Source: Ashinkailepas kermadecensis
Lineage: Eukaryota; Arthropoda; Thecostraca; Neolepadidae
DNA length: 64,000 nt
Direction: 5' to 3'
Assembly (NCBI GenBank): GCA_034440615.1
Contig: JAOTOM010004862.1
Location: forward strand, 186,001-250,000
This document shows positions 20,601 through 33,737 of the stretch, piece by piece (the stretch's first letter is position 1; every line of letters starts with the position of its first letter). Under the pieces are notes generated by a model. It saw only the letters and a program-made list of their open reading frames with translations, searched no databases and was not told the DNA's origin. A program made the translations under genes and the position numbers.

Positions 20601-21423
20601 ACTGTTTCGGTGTCACTTTTGGTGCTTTCACCGTGTTATTGTGCATCGGCAGCGCCATGGATTTGTGGTAGGGGCGACATGATCGTTTTTTGTCCATTCT
20701 TTCCATGGAACGCCCATAGGCATGATGCTAAACTTCACGTTTTGGGGGCCGCGCTCACATCCCCACCCTCTGGCTCCGCTCAGGCTCTTGTTGTTTTTAA
20801 TCATATGCTCTTGTGAAATTACATTTGGACGGGTCAATGCAAACAATACGTCACGATATCGATAACACGCATATATTACAATGCAGCACTAGCGAACATT
20901 GCGAAATACCCACTTCTGTGGTGTTCCCTCGTTTCGCGGTGAGCGCCTGCTTTGCTGCACTCCCATATTATACGTGGATATACCAGCCTTGCCCCTTCCT
21001 GCATGATTTGTGGTTCGCATTTCCTCAGTCTTCCTTAGGATACCATGAGCAGTTCTGAGTATTCCTAGTGGCAGTAAGTGACGAACAACCGGCGACTTTG
21101 TCCCGCCCTTATAGTTTCGCATGCATTTCGCCACCAAGCCTCGAACACCGTGTGAGCTTAGTTTCCATATTGACTGAATGGCCTGAATAATAGAGCTTGT
21201 GAAATGATATCCTAATGTTTGGATTACTCACGGATCCACTCGTTTGCGAAATATTCGCCGTCTGCATGCATTATTTGTTGTGTAATTGGAATATGAAAGT
21301 GAAGCCAATAATTACGAACACCCGCTGTCTGTCGACATTGGTGCAGCAATGGTGATGCTGGTGACTACTTGTCGGTATTGGTGTGACAGTGGTGGCGCAG
21401 TGGCACCACACCACGCCCATCAC

Positions 21424-21600
21424 CTGTCTGATCTCCTTGAGCCAGGCGATGACGGCCTGTCGGAAGGCGCAGCTCTGCCGCTTCTCCAGCACCGGCCAAC
21501 AGTTGCGAAACGTCAGACGGGTTCGCTCCTCGTCCAGCACACGCAACAGAAAGTGCACCACCGACTCGAACGCCCGCTCGTTGGAGTGGTTGAACATATC
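21424..21600 (-). CDS. HAUS6: HAUS6 exon 2
   Basis: The exon is exactly 59 codons (phase 0 to 0) between TTGCAG and CAG|GTGATG. It encodes DMFNHSNERAFESVVHFLLR, VLDEERTRLTFRNCWPVLEK and RQSCAFRQAVIAWLKEIRQ. This matches the N-terminal HAUS6 domain, where vertebrates have MFDKLNRDAFHIISYFLF and FCWPPFDQKSDTEFRK. The Asn-x-x-Ala-Phe and Cys-Trp-Pro positions are preserved. Confidence 0.9.
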
Positions 21601-24147
21601 CTGCAAGTAGCATAATGGGTATGGGTATGGCAATGTCACTGGGTCAAAGATTAGCCTGGCACTTGCTGAGATGCCAACACTCACATTTGCTGTACATCTG
21701 ACATTCTACCTAACTTGAAGAGTCTCTGGCCGATTTCGCCAATATCAACGACAGTCAGCATATCTGAACGTGATGGACCCACATCACATCATCAAAGATC
21801 AAGTGCAAAGACACTCGATCTTTGCAAATTGTAACATTACAGGCCCAATAAAGGCAAACAATTAAACTTTTTAGTATAGCTCCTGGCTTTGACCCAAAAG
21901 TGGGCTTTTGTGCCACTGAGAGCCTCTGATTCTGACAGACATGTTCTAACCATCCTCACCAACAGTTCAATGTATTTCTAGGCAAGGTCAAGGTTAAGAT
22001 CACACCAGATCATATCATATTTTTATGTCAAGTCATCCACTTTGTCCTATGATCACATGGCACATCCTATGTGCCTGAAAACTCTGAACTAGCTGGATTC
22101 TTCCAAAAACAAAGTATAATAATTTTGCAAGGCACTGGCCAAAATGAAGAACACAGAATGAAATTTGACACTGGCTTGTCATACATATCACAGCACTTCT
22201 GCTCCAACACCATACAAGAATGTCATATAGCACTGAAGAATAAATAAACATATAGAAAGTACTAAATGAATAGAAAAACCTAACCAATGTCAATAAAAGA
22301 AATAAATAATAAAATTTGAAATGCCAACCACTCCACATTTTGCCAAAAATCATTATGGGGCACAGCTGGAACTCCTCCGGCTGTAATACCTGGGTTTTCT
22401 GCAGCTTCTAATGCAATCTGATCTTGGAGCAGTAGTCATCGTTTTGGGGTTCAGATGGCACCTTGCATGTGCAAAATTAATGGAGAATTAAGCCAGAAAC
22501 TAGGCATTTTATGGGGAGGAGCATTTAATTCACATGGAATAGTGTTTGATTTCTTGTTCATGAAGTCCAAGAAATGCCAAGCATGGATATGGCTCAGTTA
22601 TCATGCTATGAGTCTTTTTGTCCTGATGACATTGAGTTTGCAGTATTAATGTGAAATAAGTCAGAAACTAAGCATTTCATGCCAGGGAGGAGTGTTCAAT
22701 TCCTTGTTAAACATGTCTGAGAAACAGAAGATGAAGATGGATAAGATGTGGTGCAAATTACTTAAACTGCAATAATGACAAATAGCACTTCAATTAGTTT
22801 ATACACATTTACTATGTTGTCAGCTAAGATCCCAAAAAAGAACCATCACTTGCATAATAAGAGTCTGATAATTATGTACCAACATAAGCATAAGCCATTT
22901 TTGGTCAGATATGGAGAAAGCAAACATTTTTGGACACCACCCAAAGGACACAAACTGCCATCTTTACCCAAGCTGTGCACCACCTACTTAATGTTGTTTA
23001 AATATAGCCCAAAGTTTATTTACTTAACTAATTTCCAGATTTGCTCAGCAAATATTGTAGTCATCAGGTCATAAATTGTTTGCACTTACTAAGATCTACA
23101 TGGATCCATCTGGGTTAAGCCAATACAATGGAGGATACCATAAGACAAGAAAAATACAGAAACAACCTAATAGAGCATGAATATTATATCCTATTCTACA
23201 ATATATATGCAGAATATATTAGAATATCAACTCCACTGTCTACACCCAGCATACCTATCTCTGTTATGTAAACCTCATGGAGCACATGTGATCAAGTAAC
23301 AAACATATAATCTCAACACATACATCAGCAGGACTGGAAACCTCTCATGAAGTCAGGCAAGTCCAATGCTTATGTTGAAGACATATTTTTGGAATGATGT
23401 AATTCACCACACTTTATGCACATTCATGGCTAATGGCTGGGAATGAAGATGTAAAATGACAACTTAACATTAGCATGATACCAATGCAGGGGTTCCAGAC
23501 CCTCCCCACCCACCCACCCACCCAGGATATCCAGCCATGCATGTCAGTCACTCATAATGCATGTGACTCACCCACCTATATCAATTGCACTTCATGCACT
23601 CAATTTGGTAAATTTGTGCTTTAAGGTGTTTTGGATTTTAAAAAAATGGAATGCCATGCTTATGAACATGATTCGGAAGATGTGACCACTCATTTTCACA
23701 GCTCATGCTCACTTTTCCACTTGGACTATGAAGTCATAGGCATGTCAGTATATGATGACATCATTGGAATGGCATGAAGGCTTCAATTGGCCAATGCTAC
23801 CAAGTTATTTTCATACTTTTTTTTAAGAATACCATGTTTATGAAAGTGATTCTGGCATTTCTCAGATATGATCAAGGGAAAATTAAACACTCCATGCAGT
23901 TGATTCAACACTTCTTCGTGTAAAAAAATGTGTAGTTTCTGCCCTTTTGCCTCAGACATTGCTGACAGCTACCTTTGGATGCCAACATGGGAACACAAAG
24001 AAGGTGGACTGGACACAACAGAGCCATTTCAGAATATATTACATGACAGAATATGTTAGTTCATATTAGTTTATATTATATTGAATTGAATTAGTTAGTT
24101 ATTTGGGCTTTAGGGTGCTTCAACCAGTTTTGATCATTCATGCCAAT

Positions 24148-24775
24148 AAATTGTATTATGTTGGGTTAGGTTTTGTTAGGTTGTCCTATATGTTTATTAT
24201 TTTTCATTGTATTTTGTAACTATTCAGCAGAACCTGGTAATATTAATGGTATAATGAAATGGGAAAACCTAACCTAATCAAATTTAATATAATCTAAACT
24301 GATATAATCTCCTTGTATTTAGTGAAAATTCCAAGCTGAAACCTAGATATCATAATAATTATATAGATATAATAATATAATAATAATTGAGATGTAATAA
24401 TTCAAAAGGAAAACCTAACACAACCAATCCTAACCTAATCAAATATAATCTAAACAAATATAAATTGTATTATGTTGGGTTAGGTTGTCCTATATGTTTA
24501 TTATTTGTCATTGTATTTTTGTAACTATTCAGCAGAACCTGGCAATATTAATGGTATAATGAAATAGGAAAACCTAACCTAATCAAATTTAATATAATCT
24601 AAACTGATATAATCTCCTTGTATTTAGTGAAAATTCCAAGCTGAAACCTAGATATCATAATAATTATATAGATATAATAATATAATAATAATTGAGAAGT
24701 AATAATTCAAAAGGAAAACCTAACACAACAAATCCTAACCCAATCAAATATAATATAAACAAATATAAACTAATA
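24148..24775. repeat. 314-bp tandem duplication
   Basis: AAATTGTATTATGTTGGGTT begins at 24148 and again at 24462, and the following ~310 bases are nearly identical (CAGCAGAACCTGG, GAAAATTCCAAGCTGAAACC). It is AT-rich and contains CCTAACCTAA words. It lies in HAUS6 intron 1. Confidence 0.9.
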
Positions 24776-25306
24776 TAGCAATGTAAAAAAAATTACAGGG
24801 ATATTCAGGTCATGACATAATCCATATGCTACATCCCAACCTGTGCTGTCTCCCCATCACATTGAGTTTCCTCCTGTGTTTGTGTCAACTATTAAGTGTG
24901 CAATATACCTACATGGCAAAAAGGCAGACACTAGGCATTTTTTATGTGAGGAAGAGTTGAATCAACTGAGTGTTGAACTTTCCCTTAATCATGATCACGT
25001 CTAAGAAGCACCAGATGAAGGGTGGTTAAATTATGGCATGAAGAACAGCAGTGTGGCATGGATGACACAGTATAGGAATGTTCCCATCATCAATAAAAAA
25101 AAGTAAGCAATAGCAGTGAAAATGAGTGGTCTCATCTTCCAAATCACATTCATGAACATTGCATTCCACAAAAATCAAGGCAATTGCAAAACACCTTAAT
25201 GCACAAATTTACCCTCAATTTGCCATCCTCCCGGCGCATATCACCTATATTACCAAAACAAAAAGCAGATAATGCAGCTGCATAATCAACATAGGTATCT
25301 ACTTAC

Positions 25307-25393
25307 ATCTGAAAGTGTTATCTTGGGTCCAGATGCTTCTTTCTCATATCCAAGGAGACACAGATTGGAATACAGTAGCTCTCCAGCACTCAT
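25307..25393 (-). CDS. HAUS6: HAUS6 exon 1 (start codon)
   Basis: Twenty-nine codons starting at ATG (25391-25393) encode MSAGELLYSNLCLLGYEKEA then SGPKITLSD, ending at the strong donor GAT|GTAAGT in phase 0. Human HAUS6 begins similarly with a LWMYLQALGF segment before its MFDKLNRDAF region. Unlike the other exons it has no CpG and uses A/T-ending codons, because it sits inside the CpG-depleted block. No TATA box or initiator was recognised upstream. Confidence 0.75.
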
Positions 25394-26443
25394 GATCAAA
25401 ACTGGAGTGACCGGACAGAATGTTTAGAGTACCTCATTCCCCTCAGCAACATGCAGGTGCAACAATTCACCTAGACTCCCCTTGAACGGTACTATCATTA
25501 CAACAAATGCATTAACCACCCAAACAGTGGGATATCCAATGTTCACTTCTAATCACACATTTGAAAATCCCCTCCAAAACACTTTTGTTGTGGTAGTTTT
25601 CGTAGAGAAGGGCCACATTCGGCTCTAAACTCGGACTGAATGTGCAATCTCCTCATATCCCTTACCTAGTAATTTCACAGTCAGAAGGATTTCCGGTGCC
25701 AAAACATACAATTTATACCATTTAGAAAGCCCAAATAACACTTTTCATTTTAATAGTAATATAGGTTAGTTAACATTCTGTGATGGAAATGAGCTTAATT
25801 GCTGAATTCAAGTATATTCTAAAAAGTATGCACGATAACGTTTCCAGCACTATATACGCTTGTTACATATCTGACGCTTTAATTTCGAACATAATTGATA
25901 AATTTCCTCCCGGGGAATCCTGGTAAGCCAAGTGGTAAGCCACCTTCACCAAACATTTATTTTTACATTCACCAAATATTGTATTCATCCCACAATGTCT
26001 GGAATCTAGGACTAGGGGAGGAGAAAGCCTACGAACACCTAAGACACCGTCAAATAAATGGCTCGGCTCCCGTTTTTGTATGATGAAACCAGTAGGTAGG
26101 TATATCCTTTGCACGTGAAAATAGACAAACCATTTATATTGCATTGCACGGTTATGAGGATACTTAATATTCACCAGGTTTCAAACTGGCAGCTGGCGTA
26201 CAGGCGTGCACCGAATGCCCTGAAAGTCAGGTGGTGTAATAATTCTTCCTCTGTATATTTTCCAATATTTGTGATTAAATGCCTTCTTTCGTACTATCCG
26301 TGACTTGTGCCATAACACTATTTTGCGTACTTCGTAGGTACGTAAGTACTTAGAGAATGGTAACACATTTATATTTTACCAAATAAGACATAGGACATAG
26401 GGCAACGAAATATCAGGCACGTATTCTTCTTAAGGTAGCTACA

Positions 26444-27540
26444 GCCAAGTACTATCTGTGACTCAGCAGGAGAAGGACTTAGGTGTTATTTTGAACACAA
26501 AATTGGGGGCATCAGAACAGACCAAAGAAGCCAGGAAGAAGGCACTAAGAATGCTTGGAGCAATACAGAGGAATGTGTCATACAAAAGTGAGGAGGTCAC
26601 CAGGAAGCTTTACTGTGCATATGTCAGGCCACATTTGGAATACTGTGTCCAAGCTTGGTCCCTTAGTTATGAGAAAGATTGTTGGCTTTTAGAGAGAGTA
26701 CAAAAGAGGGCAACAAAAATGGTTAATGGTATAGGCAACCTGGAATATGAGGAAAGACTGAAGAAATTGAACATGTTTTCACTTAGATATAGAAGGCTGA
26801 GAGGAGATCTCATCGAGGTTTTTAAATTTGTTCATGGTCAGGAACAGGGATATCTCAGGGAAATGTTTGAATTTAACAGAAATGATGCAATTAGAGGTCA
26901 TCAATTCAAAATTAAAGTTAATCAGAGCAGGACAAGGTTAAGACAGTCTTTCTTCACCAACAGGGTAGTAGAACACTGGAACCAGCTGCCAGGAACCATT
27001 GTCAGTAGCAACACACTGAACATCTTTAAAAACGGCATAGACAATCATTATAAGAATAGGAGGATTGTTTTTCTGTATTCCAGGGAAGGTTGATCGACAG
27101 GGAGGAGTGGGAGTTGGGAGGAGTTTGTAATTGTTGACTGTGTTATGAAATAGCAAGTGAGTCTCTTATTAAGTCTAAATGCTTTATAACTTTATATAGG
27201 GTGTACCTAGCAGTGGATTCAGCACCTTCCTTCGGGATGTGATACTGATGAGATTGTCTATGGTAGCACAATGGGTATGATGGGAGGAGTTTGTAATTGT
27301 TGAGTGTATTATGCAATAGCAAGTGAGTCTCTTATTAAGTCTGAACGCTTTATGAATTTCTGTGGGATGTGCCTAGCAGTGGATTCGGCACCTTCCTTCG
27401 GGATGTGATGCTGATGAGGTTGTCTATGGTGGCACGATGGGTGTGATGGGAGGAGCTTGTGATTATTGAGGGTGTTAGGCGGTAGCAAGTGAGTGGTGTT
27501 AGATGGGCTGGGCTATATAGCTTCCTAGGAACTTGGGATA
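26444..27540 (+). mobile_element. 5'-truncated CR1-like LINE, copy 1
   Basis: The frame 26458-27093 encodes the thumb and C-terminal part of a CR1/L2-clade reverse transcriptase (QQEKDLGVILNTKL, RPHLEYCVQAWS, LLERVQKRATKMV, NRVVEHWNQLPG). Homology to the second copy (40600-41763) starts near 26444, so this copy is truncated inside the RT and lacks the catalytic YADD-type box. After the stop the two copies diverge. Here a ~165-bp segment (GGAGGAGTTTGTAATTGTTG to GTGTGATG) is tandemly repeated three times from about 27118, probably the 3' UTR. Confidence 0.8.
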
Positions 27541-28139
27541 AGGGATTGATTGGGGTGGGAGTATGTACATTCTAGTACCTTTTCTAGATAGGCTTAACCC
27601 AGATGGGCCCCTGTGGCCCTTATTAAGCCTTAATACTTTATGACTTTAGAAACCTGCAGAATAGTACGGAAGTAGAAAAATAAAACTAATATAGTATACT
27701 CATTACCTGGTTCATTACAACCGATTTATTTCGGTATTCAATGACGTATTTTGCAATCTAAAAAATGAGGTAACAAAATTACATATACGTTCATCGCATG
27801 GCTTCTCCACTCTTTTCTCGTTTTTCTCGGACGAGCTGGCTGAGCACCTGGGACTGAACCAGTCACTGAGCCACTGCCCTTCCAGTTCGCTTTGCTGCTC
27901 TGAGTACTGACTGATCCACGCTGGGGAACACGCTATGGAGGGGTGGGGGTACATCCATAATGAGCAAAGCAGACGTCACCTAGGATTCTCCGCCGACTCG
28001 CAGGGGTAACATTTTACAAATTCAGTGGGCAATGAGGGAGGAATGCATGCATTAATTATGGGACCTCCAACATCCCGGCACTGTGGGTCACAATTATGTA
28101 GCGTCCGATACACCAGGTTCAAATACAGAAGACACCAGG
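27541..28139. other. Intergenic, no gene seen
   Basis: There is a 79-codon minus frame at 27715-27954 (SQYSEQQSELEGQWLSDWFS) with no family I recognise and no clear splice sites. I do not call it a gene. Confidence 0.4.
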
Positions 28140-28420
28140 TTCAAATACAGATCCAGAAATTCTCATCGGAGGGGCACCTTCGGCCAAAAATTCGTGGAGC
28201 GGAAGAGGATGGGGCGCACTCGAACATACTAAGCTGGACATACTGAAGTGTTTTTGTCTCGGGGAGGGGTGCACTTTCTTCGAAAAAGGGCGTTTTTTGG
28301 CTGAAAAAAGAATTATCGAACAGGGAAGAGGTGCACTCGAGCCTGCTTGAAAGGGCGTCTTTCCCGGCCGGAGGGGTGCCACCTCTCCATGAGGGTGGTG
28401 CTGGGTACATGGCCGCAGTG
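28140..28420 (+). repeat. Dispersed repeat, family A, copy 2
   Basis: Related to 365-720 and 30205-30505 through GGATCCAG/AATTCTCAT, GGGGCGCACTCGAACATACT and CATACTGAAGTG words. No coding frame. Confidence 0.5.
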
Positions 28421-30204
28421 TCCCCTCCCCATATGTCGCCCCTGATATGTCCCCATTACAGCTTCGTCCATCATCGGGACGAGGCGGCAATGATCGGTCT
28501 GAAAGCATATTGGTGGTGGATTGCTGCTACAACGGGCGGGTCAACAGGCCACGCCCGCTAGTGAGCCTGGCTTGGTCACGGTTTGTCTGTGCAGATTAGG
28601 GGTTTGGCACATTGATGGGCCTGTCAGGGTCACCGTGACCGACTGGATCGAGTGAGTAACAAACGTTGTTGACTCACATACTCAGGACGGGCGGCCGCGA
28701 CCCTGAGGTATGCCATCAGAGGGGCTTGAGCCCACAGACTGCCACATGTGAAGGCGGGTGGGGTTTTGGGCCCTCAATTCATGACGCCCGAATGATAGCT
28801 GAACTGGCTGGATCACAGCCAGTTCATTTTCGGACGCCGTGGACCCCTCCCCAAATAGGAAGCCTGCGGCGTAACTCATGGTTCGCCCCCCCCCCCGCAA
28901 TATTCGGTCGAGCCAACTGGAATACCACTCATTTTGCAGAGAAGGGGCCGGCGGGTCTTCGGTAGATGCCTTCCATGCAGCAAACATAATGTGGTAACTT
29001 CACTGAGTTCAGGGTGCGTCCCTTATCTGCCTCCGGCAATGCCCATGGTTGAGGTCCTCCAGTAATCATATATTTTAGTATAGGATCGGGCCCGCAGACG
29101 ATAGGATCGATAGGCCTATCGACAGACGATCGACAGATCGATCGACAGACGATAGGCCCGATAGGATCCAATGTGCTGTTCATCAGCCTTGGCATTGCTG
29201 GACCCCCTCAACAGTCTATTTGAAGCTCCTGCTGGATGACCAGAGGACGCTTTCCTCTTGTCACAATCGGAATAGGACTTGGAAAGGAGGCGGAAGAGAG
29301 TGGGAGCATGACACGTGCCAATTTTCATAGTTTTGACCATTAGCCATACGAAAAAAACTGGCCCTCACCTTTGACAAACATTCCCATGAGCCTGGGTATA
29401 TCATCTATGCGTATGTGCATCATGTCCGACTGTCGACACCACAACATATTTTTTTTTCATTAAGCGTTCAGACTCTGATACGCTTCAAATAAACTTGTTC
29501 CTGTTTACGAACATGGCTGTCTGGCTACAGCCTTTATAGCCCCCCCCCCCCAGTTGTGCACGCTGTATGGTCCAGCCCCTGATCCTATACACTCTTCACT
29601 GATGACAACTAAGCCTTCTGAATTATCCACCACCTCTTTTCTGTGTGTGCGAACAATTTTATTATCACTGAAATGAACATGGTGTATCGAGATTTGCTTT
29701 CATTCTGGAAAATGATGGCTGTGTTCTCGATCTCATTTGCATATCTGATATGCTTGATACCATCATGGGTGTAACCACGGTTTCGAAATTGGGGAGGGGG
29801 ACAAACCAGGGACGCGGTAAGCTTAGGCAGGATAGAGGGGTAGCCCCGTCCCATGTCCATCCCCCCAAAAATCCCATGAATTCAGCCCCTTCTTTTTCAA
29901 TGTCTGGTTTTCACATTTGTCATTGCTAAAAATGATATGTTGCGGACAAAGGGTTCCGCCAAATTAGCAAGTTTCACTCCTTATCACTACCTATGAACAT
30001 CTAGCTTCATGTCGTATGTGCTGGGCCGATTTCACATCACCATAGAGCCATGCTGTAAGTATGCTCAACGCTGCCCTCTTGTAGCAGGTAAAACATAAAA
30101 TATTGGACAATGGTTTATTGCAGTAAATATGGACATGCTGCTTTCCTTGCTTACCTTTCCCATGCTTTCCTGTTTTACGGGGACACAGTTCGATGCAATG
30201 ACAA

Positions 30205-30505
30205 CCAGGGCGGATAAAGGGTGTGGCACTGAGGGCATGTGCCCCCTCATGGAAGGTGGCGTCCCTCAGACCGGGAAAAGGTGCCCCTCTGAAAAGGTTC
30301 CAGTGTACCTGCTCGAATTTTCCAGCCAGAAACGCCCCTATGAAAGAAAAAGGCACCCCTTGGAAGGAAAGGCGCCCCTTCGGGAAGGGCCGAGTGCATC
30401 CCGCCCCCTCGAATCTTGCAGCTGCTTTCGCAGTGGCGCCGCTCCAAAGAAATGGCGCCCCTCCAGACAAGTGCCCCCATGACAATTCCTGGATCCACCC
30501 CTGAT
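30205..30505 (-). repeat. Dispersed repeat, family A, copy 3
   Basis: On the minus strand it begins GGGTGGATCCAGGAATTGTC, as the copy at 365-720 does on the plus strand, and continues with G-rich blocks spaced about 20-30 bases apart. 28421-30204 holds short frames and simple sequences but no gene that I can support. Confidence 0.55.
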
Positions 30506-30707
30506 TACAACAGTGCTCTCTCGCGTTGATTAACTCCGGCTGGTTATAACATTGTGCGCATTGACCTGTGGCTTCTCTTCCAAATTTGACAACTTCCGTT
30601 GAACCATTAAGAAGAAAGCGGACAATTTGAAAAAGATCTACATTTACATGTCCAGAACAGCAAGGTGGCAGTGTAAATTAAAAACCAGCGATGAGAGCGC
30701 CGTCCGA

Positions 30708-33700
30708 GATGTCCATGATATTAGCAACGCATTCGCATTCGCATTCAGCATCCTATTCGCATACTCTCCGAATTCGTTCATTTTTTTCAGGATATGATCT
30801 TCGTCGCTTGCAAAAGTAAGGCAAACAACGATTCTTCAGTAGGACAAGCGGTTCGATCTCCGGAGGTCCAGAGAGGTCACTCGGGTCAAAAACGGTGTAC
30901 CGTATACAAATCGAAGTATTTCACTTAGCCGAATTATTCCAACACCTAGATGTCCGCTGTCCATCAAAGATGCAGCACATCGAATTACGTGGACTTCAAT
31001 GTCACAGTTTGACCTCAGGTCACCGAAGTTGGTTTTACTCATGCACTATATCTATTTACGGGGTACCGAATAAAATCATGGTGACACATTGGATATACCT
31101 GATTTTTGCAGGTAATAGTCTACATAGCACGTACATAGAGCACATCAATCAAAATGACCCATTGTGGCCACTGATTCATCACCGTTCGCCAAAAATGCAA
31201 CTATACCAAATTCTTGTGTACCCGATAATTTCCGCAAAATTTTACTTGGCACGACGAAAAAACACCCAGACATTGGTTATGGCCCATGGATGCAGCACAT
31301 TGAAGCATCTGGCCTACAATCTGATAGTTTGACCTATATTCGCAAAATACTGTTTGGACCATGCATTATTGCCATCTACGGGGTACCTGATAATACCCTC
31401 CTAAATACATTCATCGGATGGACATTAGCGCCAAAAATCTCCCATCGGACAAGAAAGCAGCACATCCAAGTATGTCACCTTAAACTCACCATTTGACCTC
31501 AGGTCAACTTAGACTTTAACATCACACCCTATGGGAATATCACGGTGTACCGAATATAATTTTCCTGAATACATTTATCGGATGGATATTACCGTCGAAT
31601 AATCGCCCACCGAGCAAGCATGCAGCACATTCGAGCATGTGACCGTCAGAGCCAGCGTTTGACCTCAGGTCAGGTTCTATGAAATTCAGAAAAGGAAAGT
31701 AGTCCATTTGGATACCGTGTGTGGGCCAAACGAAGAATTGAATGTAGACTATCTCAACACTGATGCATGCACTAGCAACACAAGAAGCAGCACACTGCGT
31801 GACCTGACCTCTATCGATGACGCATTTCATCAGGTAGCACTAGCGTCCCATTCAACAACGCATTCAGAAACGAATTCACCAATGTTCTCCGATTCGTCTG
31901 AAAATTTGACACAACCTTCGCAGAAATACCCGTACATGCTTCCCGAAACCATTTTCTGCTACGACGAACTGTTTCGCCTTCAGAGGCGAGAAGGTCAGCC
32001 AGGTCAAATCTGGGGTGCCGCATAACTTGCCGGAGAATTCACTTATTTGAATAATTCAAACGCTTGTACCACCGCTATCACGGTGGCATGCAGCACACCA
32101 AGTCAAGTGGTCACTCGAGGCCACCATTTGACCTCAGCTTGCGCTGCCGGGCACATGCTCGGATGTGCTGCGTCCTTCCTCGGTGGGCGATTATTCGACG
32201 CTAATATCCATCCGATAAATGTATTCAGGGAAATTGTATTCGGTACACCGTGATATTCCCATAGGGTGTAATGTTAAAGTCTTCGTTGACCTGAGGTCAA
32301 ATGGTGACCTCGAGTGACCAGTTGACTTGGTGTGCTGCATGCCACCGTGATAGCGGTAGCACAAGCGTTTGAATGATTCCAACAAGTAAATTATCCGCCA
32401 AGTTATGCGGTACCACAGATTTGTCCTGGCTGACCTTTTCGGCTCTGAAGGCGAAATGATTCGTCGTAGCAGAAAATGGTTTCGGGATGCATGTACAGGT
32501 ATGCCTGCGAAGGTTGTGTCAAATTTTCAGACGAATCGGATAACATTGGTGAATTCGTTTCTGAATGCGTTGTTGAATGGGACGCTAATGCTACCTGATG
32601 AAATGCGTCATCGATAGAGGTCAGGTCACGCAGTGTGCTGCTTCTTTTGTTGCTAGTGCATGCATCAGTGTTGAGATAGTCTACATTCAATGCTTCGTTT
32701 GGCCCACATTCGGTACCCAAGTGGACTACTTTCTTTTTCTGAATGTCATAAAGCGTGACCGGAGGTCAAACGCTTGCGCTGACGGGAACATGCTCGGACG
32801 TGCGGCATCCTTGCTCGGTGGGCGATTATTCGACGCTAATATCTATCCGATAAATGTATTCAGGGAAATTGTATTCGGTACACCGTGATATTCCCATAGG
32901 GTGTAATGTTAAAGTCTAAGTTGACCTGAGGTCAAATGGTGAGCTTGAAGGTGACATGCTTGGATGTGCTGCTTTCTTGTCCGATGGGATATTTTTTGGC
33001 GCTAATGTCCATCCGATGAATGTATTTAGGAGGGTATTATCAGGTACGCCGTAGATGGCAATAATGCATGGTCAAAACAGTATTTTGCGAATATAGGTCA
33101 ACTATGAGATTGTAGGCCAGATGCTTCAATGTGCTGCATCCATGGGCCATAACTAATGTCTGGGTGTTTTTTCGTCGTGTCAAGTAAAATTTTACGGAAA
33201 TTATCGGGTACACAAGAATTTGGTATAGTCGCATTTTTGGGGCATTTTTGGCGAACGGTGATGAATCAGTGGCCATAATGGGTCATTTTGATTGATGTGC
33301 TCTATGTACGTGCTATGTAGACTATGACCTGCAAAAATCAGGTATATCCAATGTGTCACCATGATTTTATTCGATACCCCGTAAATAGATATAGTGCATG
33401 AGCAAAACCAACTTCGGTGACCTGAGGTCAAATTGTGACATTGAAGTTCACGTAATTAAATGTGCTGCATCTTTGATGGACAGCGGACATCTAGGCGTTG
33501 GAATCATTCGGCTAAGTGAAATACTTCGAATTTTATACGGTACACCGTTTTTGACCCGAGTGACCTTTCTGGACCTCTGGAGATCGAACCGCTCGTCCTA
33601 CTGAAGAATAGTTGTTTGCCTTACTTTTGCAAGCGACAAAGATCATATCCTGAAAAAAAATGAACGAATTCGGAGAGTATGCGAATAGGATGCTGAATGC

Positions 33701-33737
33701 GTATGCGAATGCGTTGCTAATATCATGGACATCCGTC
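30708..33737. mobile_element. Fold-back element: ~1.43-kb inverted repeats around a ~150-bp core
   Basis: The left arm 30708-32137 and the right arm 32288-33737 are reverse complements with high identity. For example GATGTCCATGATATTAGCAA lies at the left end and its complement at the right end; ATTTGACCTCAG at 32126 and CTGAGGTCAAAT at 32291 bound the core. Each arm contains subrepeats of roughly 170-220 bases with the words TGACCTCAGGTCA, GGATGTGCTGC and CATCCGATAAATGTATTCAG. The core is another copy of the same subrepeat. No transposase is seen, and the matching open frames in the arms show no family motif. This resembles foldback-type DNA elements; the class is an inference. Confidence 0.8.

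Larger units (their letters stand above)
8358..25393 (-). other. HAUS6: HAUS6 gene (augmin subunit 6), 12-exon model
   Basis: HAUS6 is a subunit of the eight-protein augmin/HAUS complex. Augmin binds spindle microtubules and recruits gamma-tubulin ring complex for branching nucleation; in human HAUS6 the C-terminal part contacts NEDD1. The call rests on the N-terminal PF14661-type region: LLYSNLCLLGYEKEA, then MFNHSNERAFESVVHFLL and FRNCWPVL, then the family hallmark ASLFLSPGGRKF. A Ser-rich disordered C-terminal half follows. Exons (high to low): 25393-25307, 21600-21424, 18350-18221, 17391-17235, 16053-15921, 15740-15651, 14932-14717, 14427-14310, 13925-13624, 11658 (or 11628)-10378, 10112-10028, 8455-8358. 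Every junction is phase-consistent and the sum is divisible by three, giving 957 (or 947) aa. One intron is GC-AG. Family identity is firm; the borders of exons 5, 6 and 10 are less sure. Confidence 0.85.
21800..25420. other. AT-rich, CpG-depleted block (HAUS6 intron 1 and exon 1)
   Basis: No CpG is present from 22442 to about 23673, and again from about 23920 to 24990, whereas CpG is common in the flanking kilobases. TpG and CpA are frequent. No coding region other than exon 1 is seen. Confidence 0.7.

Noticed and set aside
24150..24780. Interstitial telomere (TTAGG) repeats, suggested by GGTTAGGTT and CCTAACCTAA
   Set aside because: Only isolated words inside a 314-bp duplication; no tandem TTAGG run.
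31708..32025. Matching ~100-residue frames in both arms of the fold-back element as a gene
   Set aside because: They mirror each other because the arms are inverted copies; no motif, and stops interrupt any longer frame.
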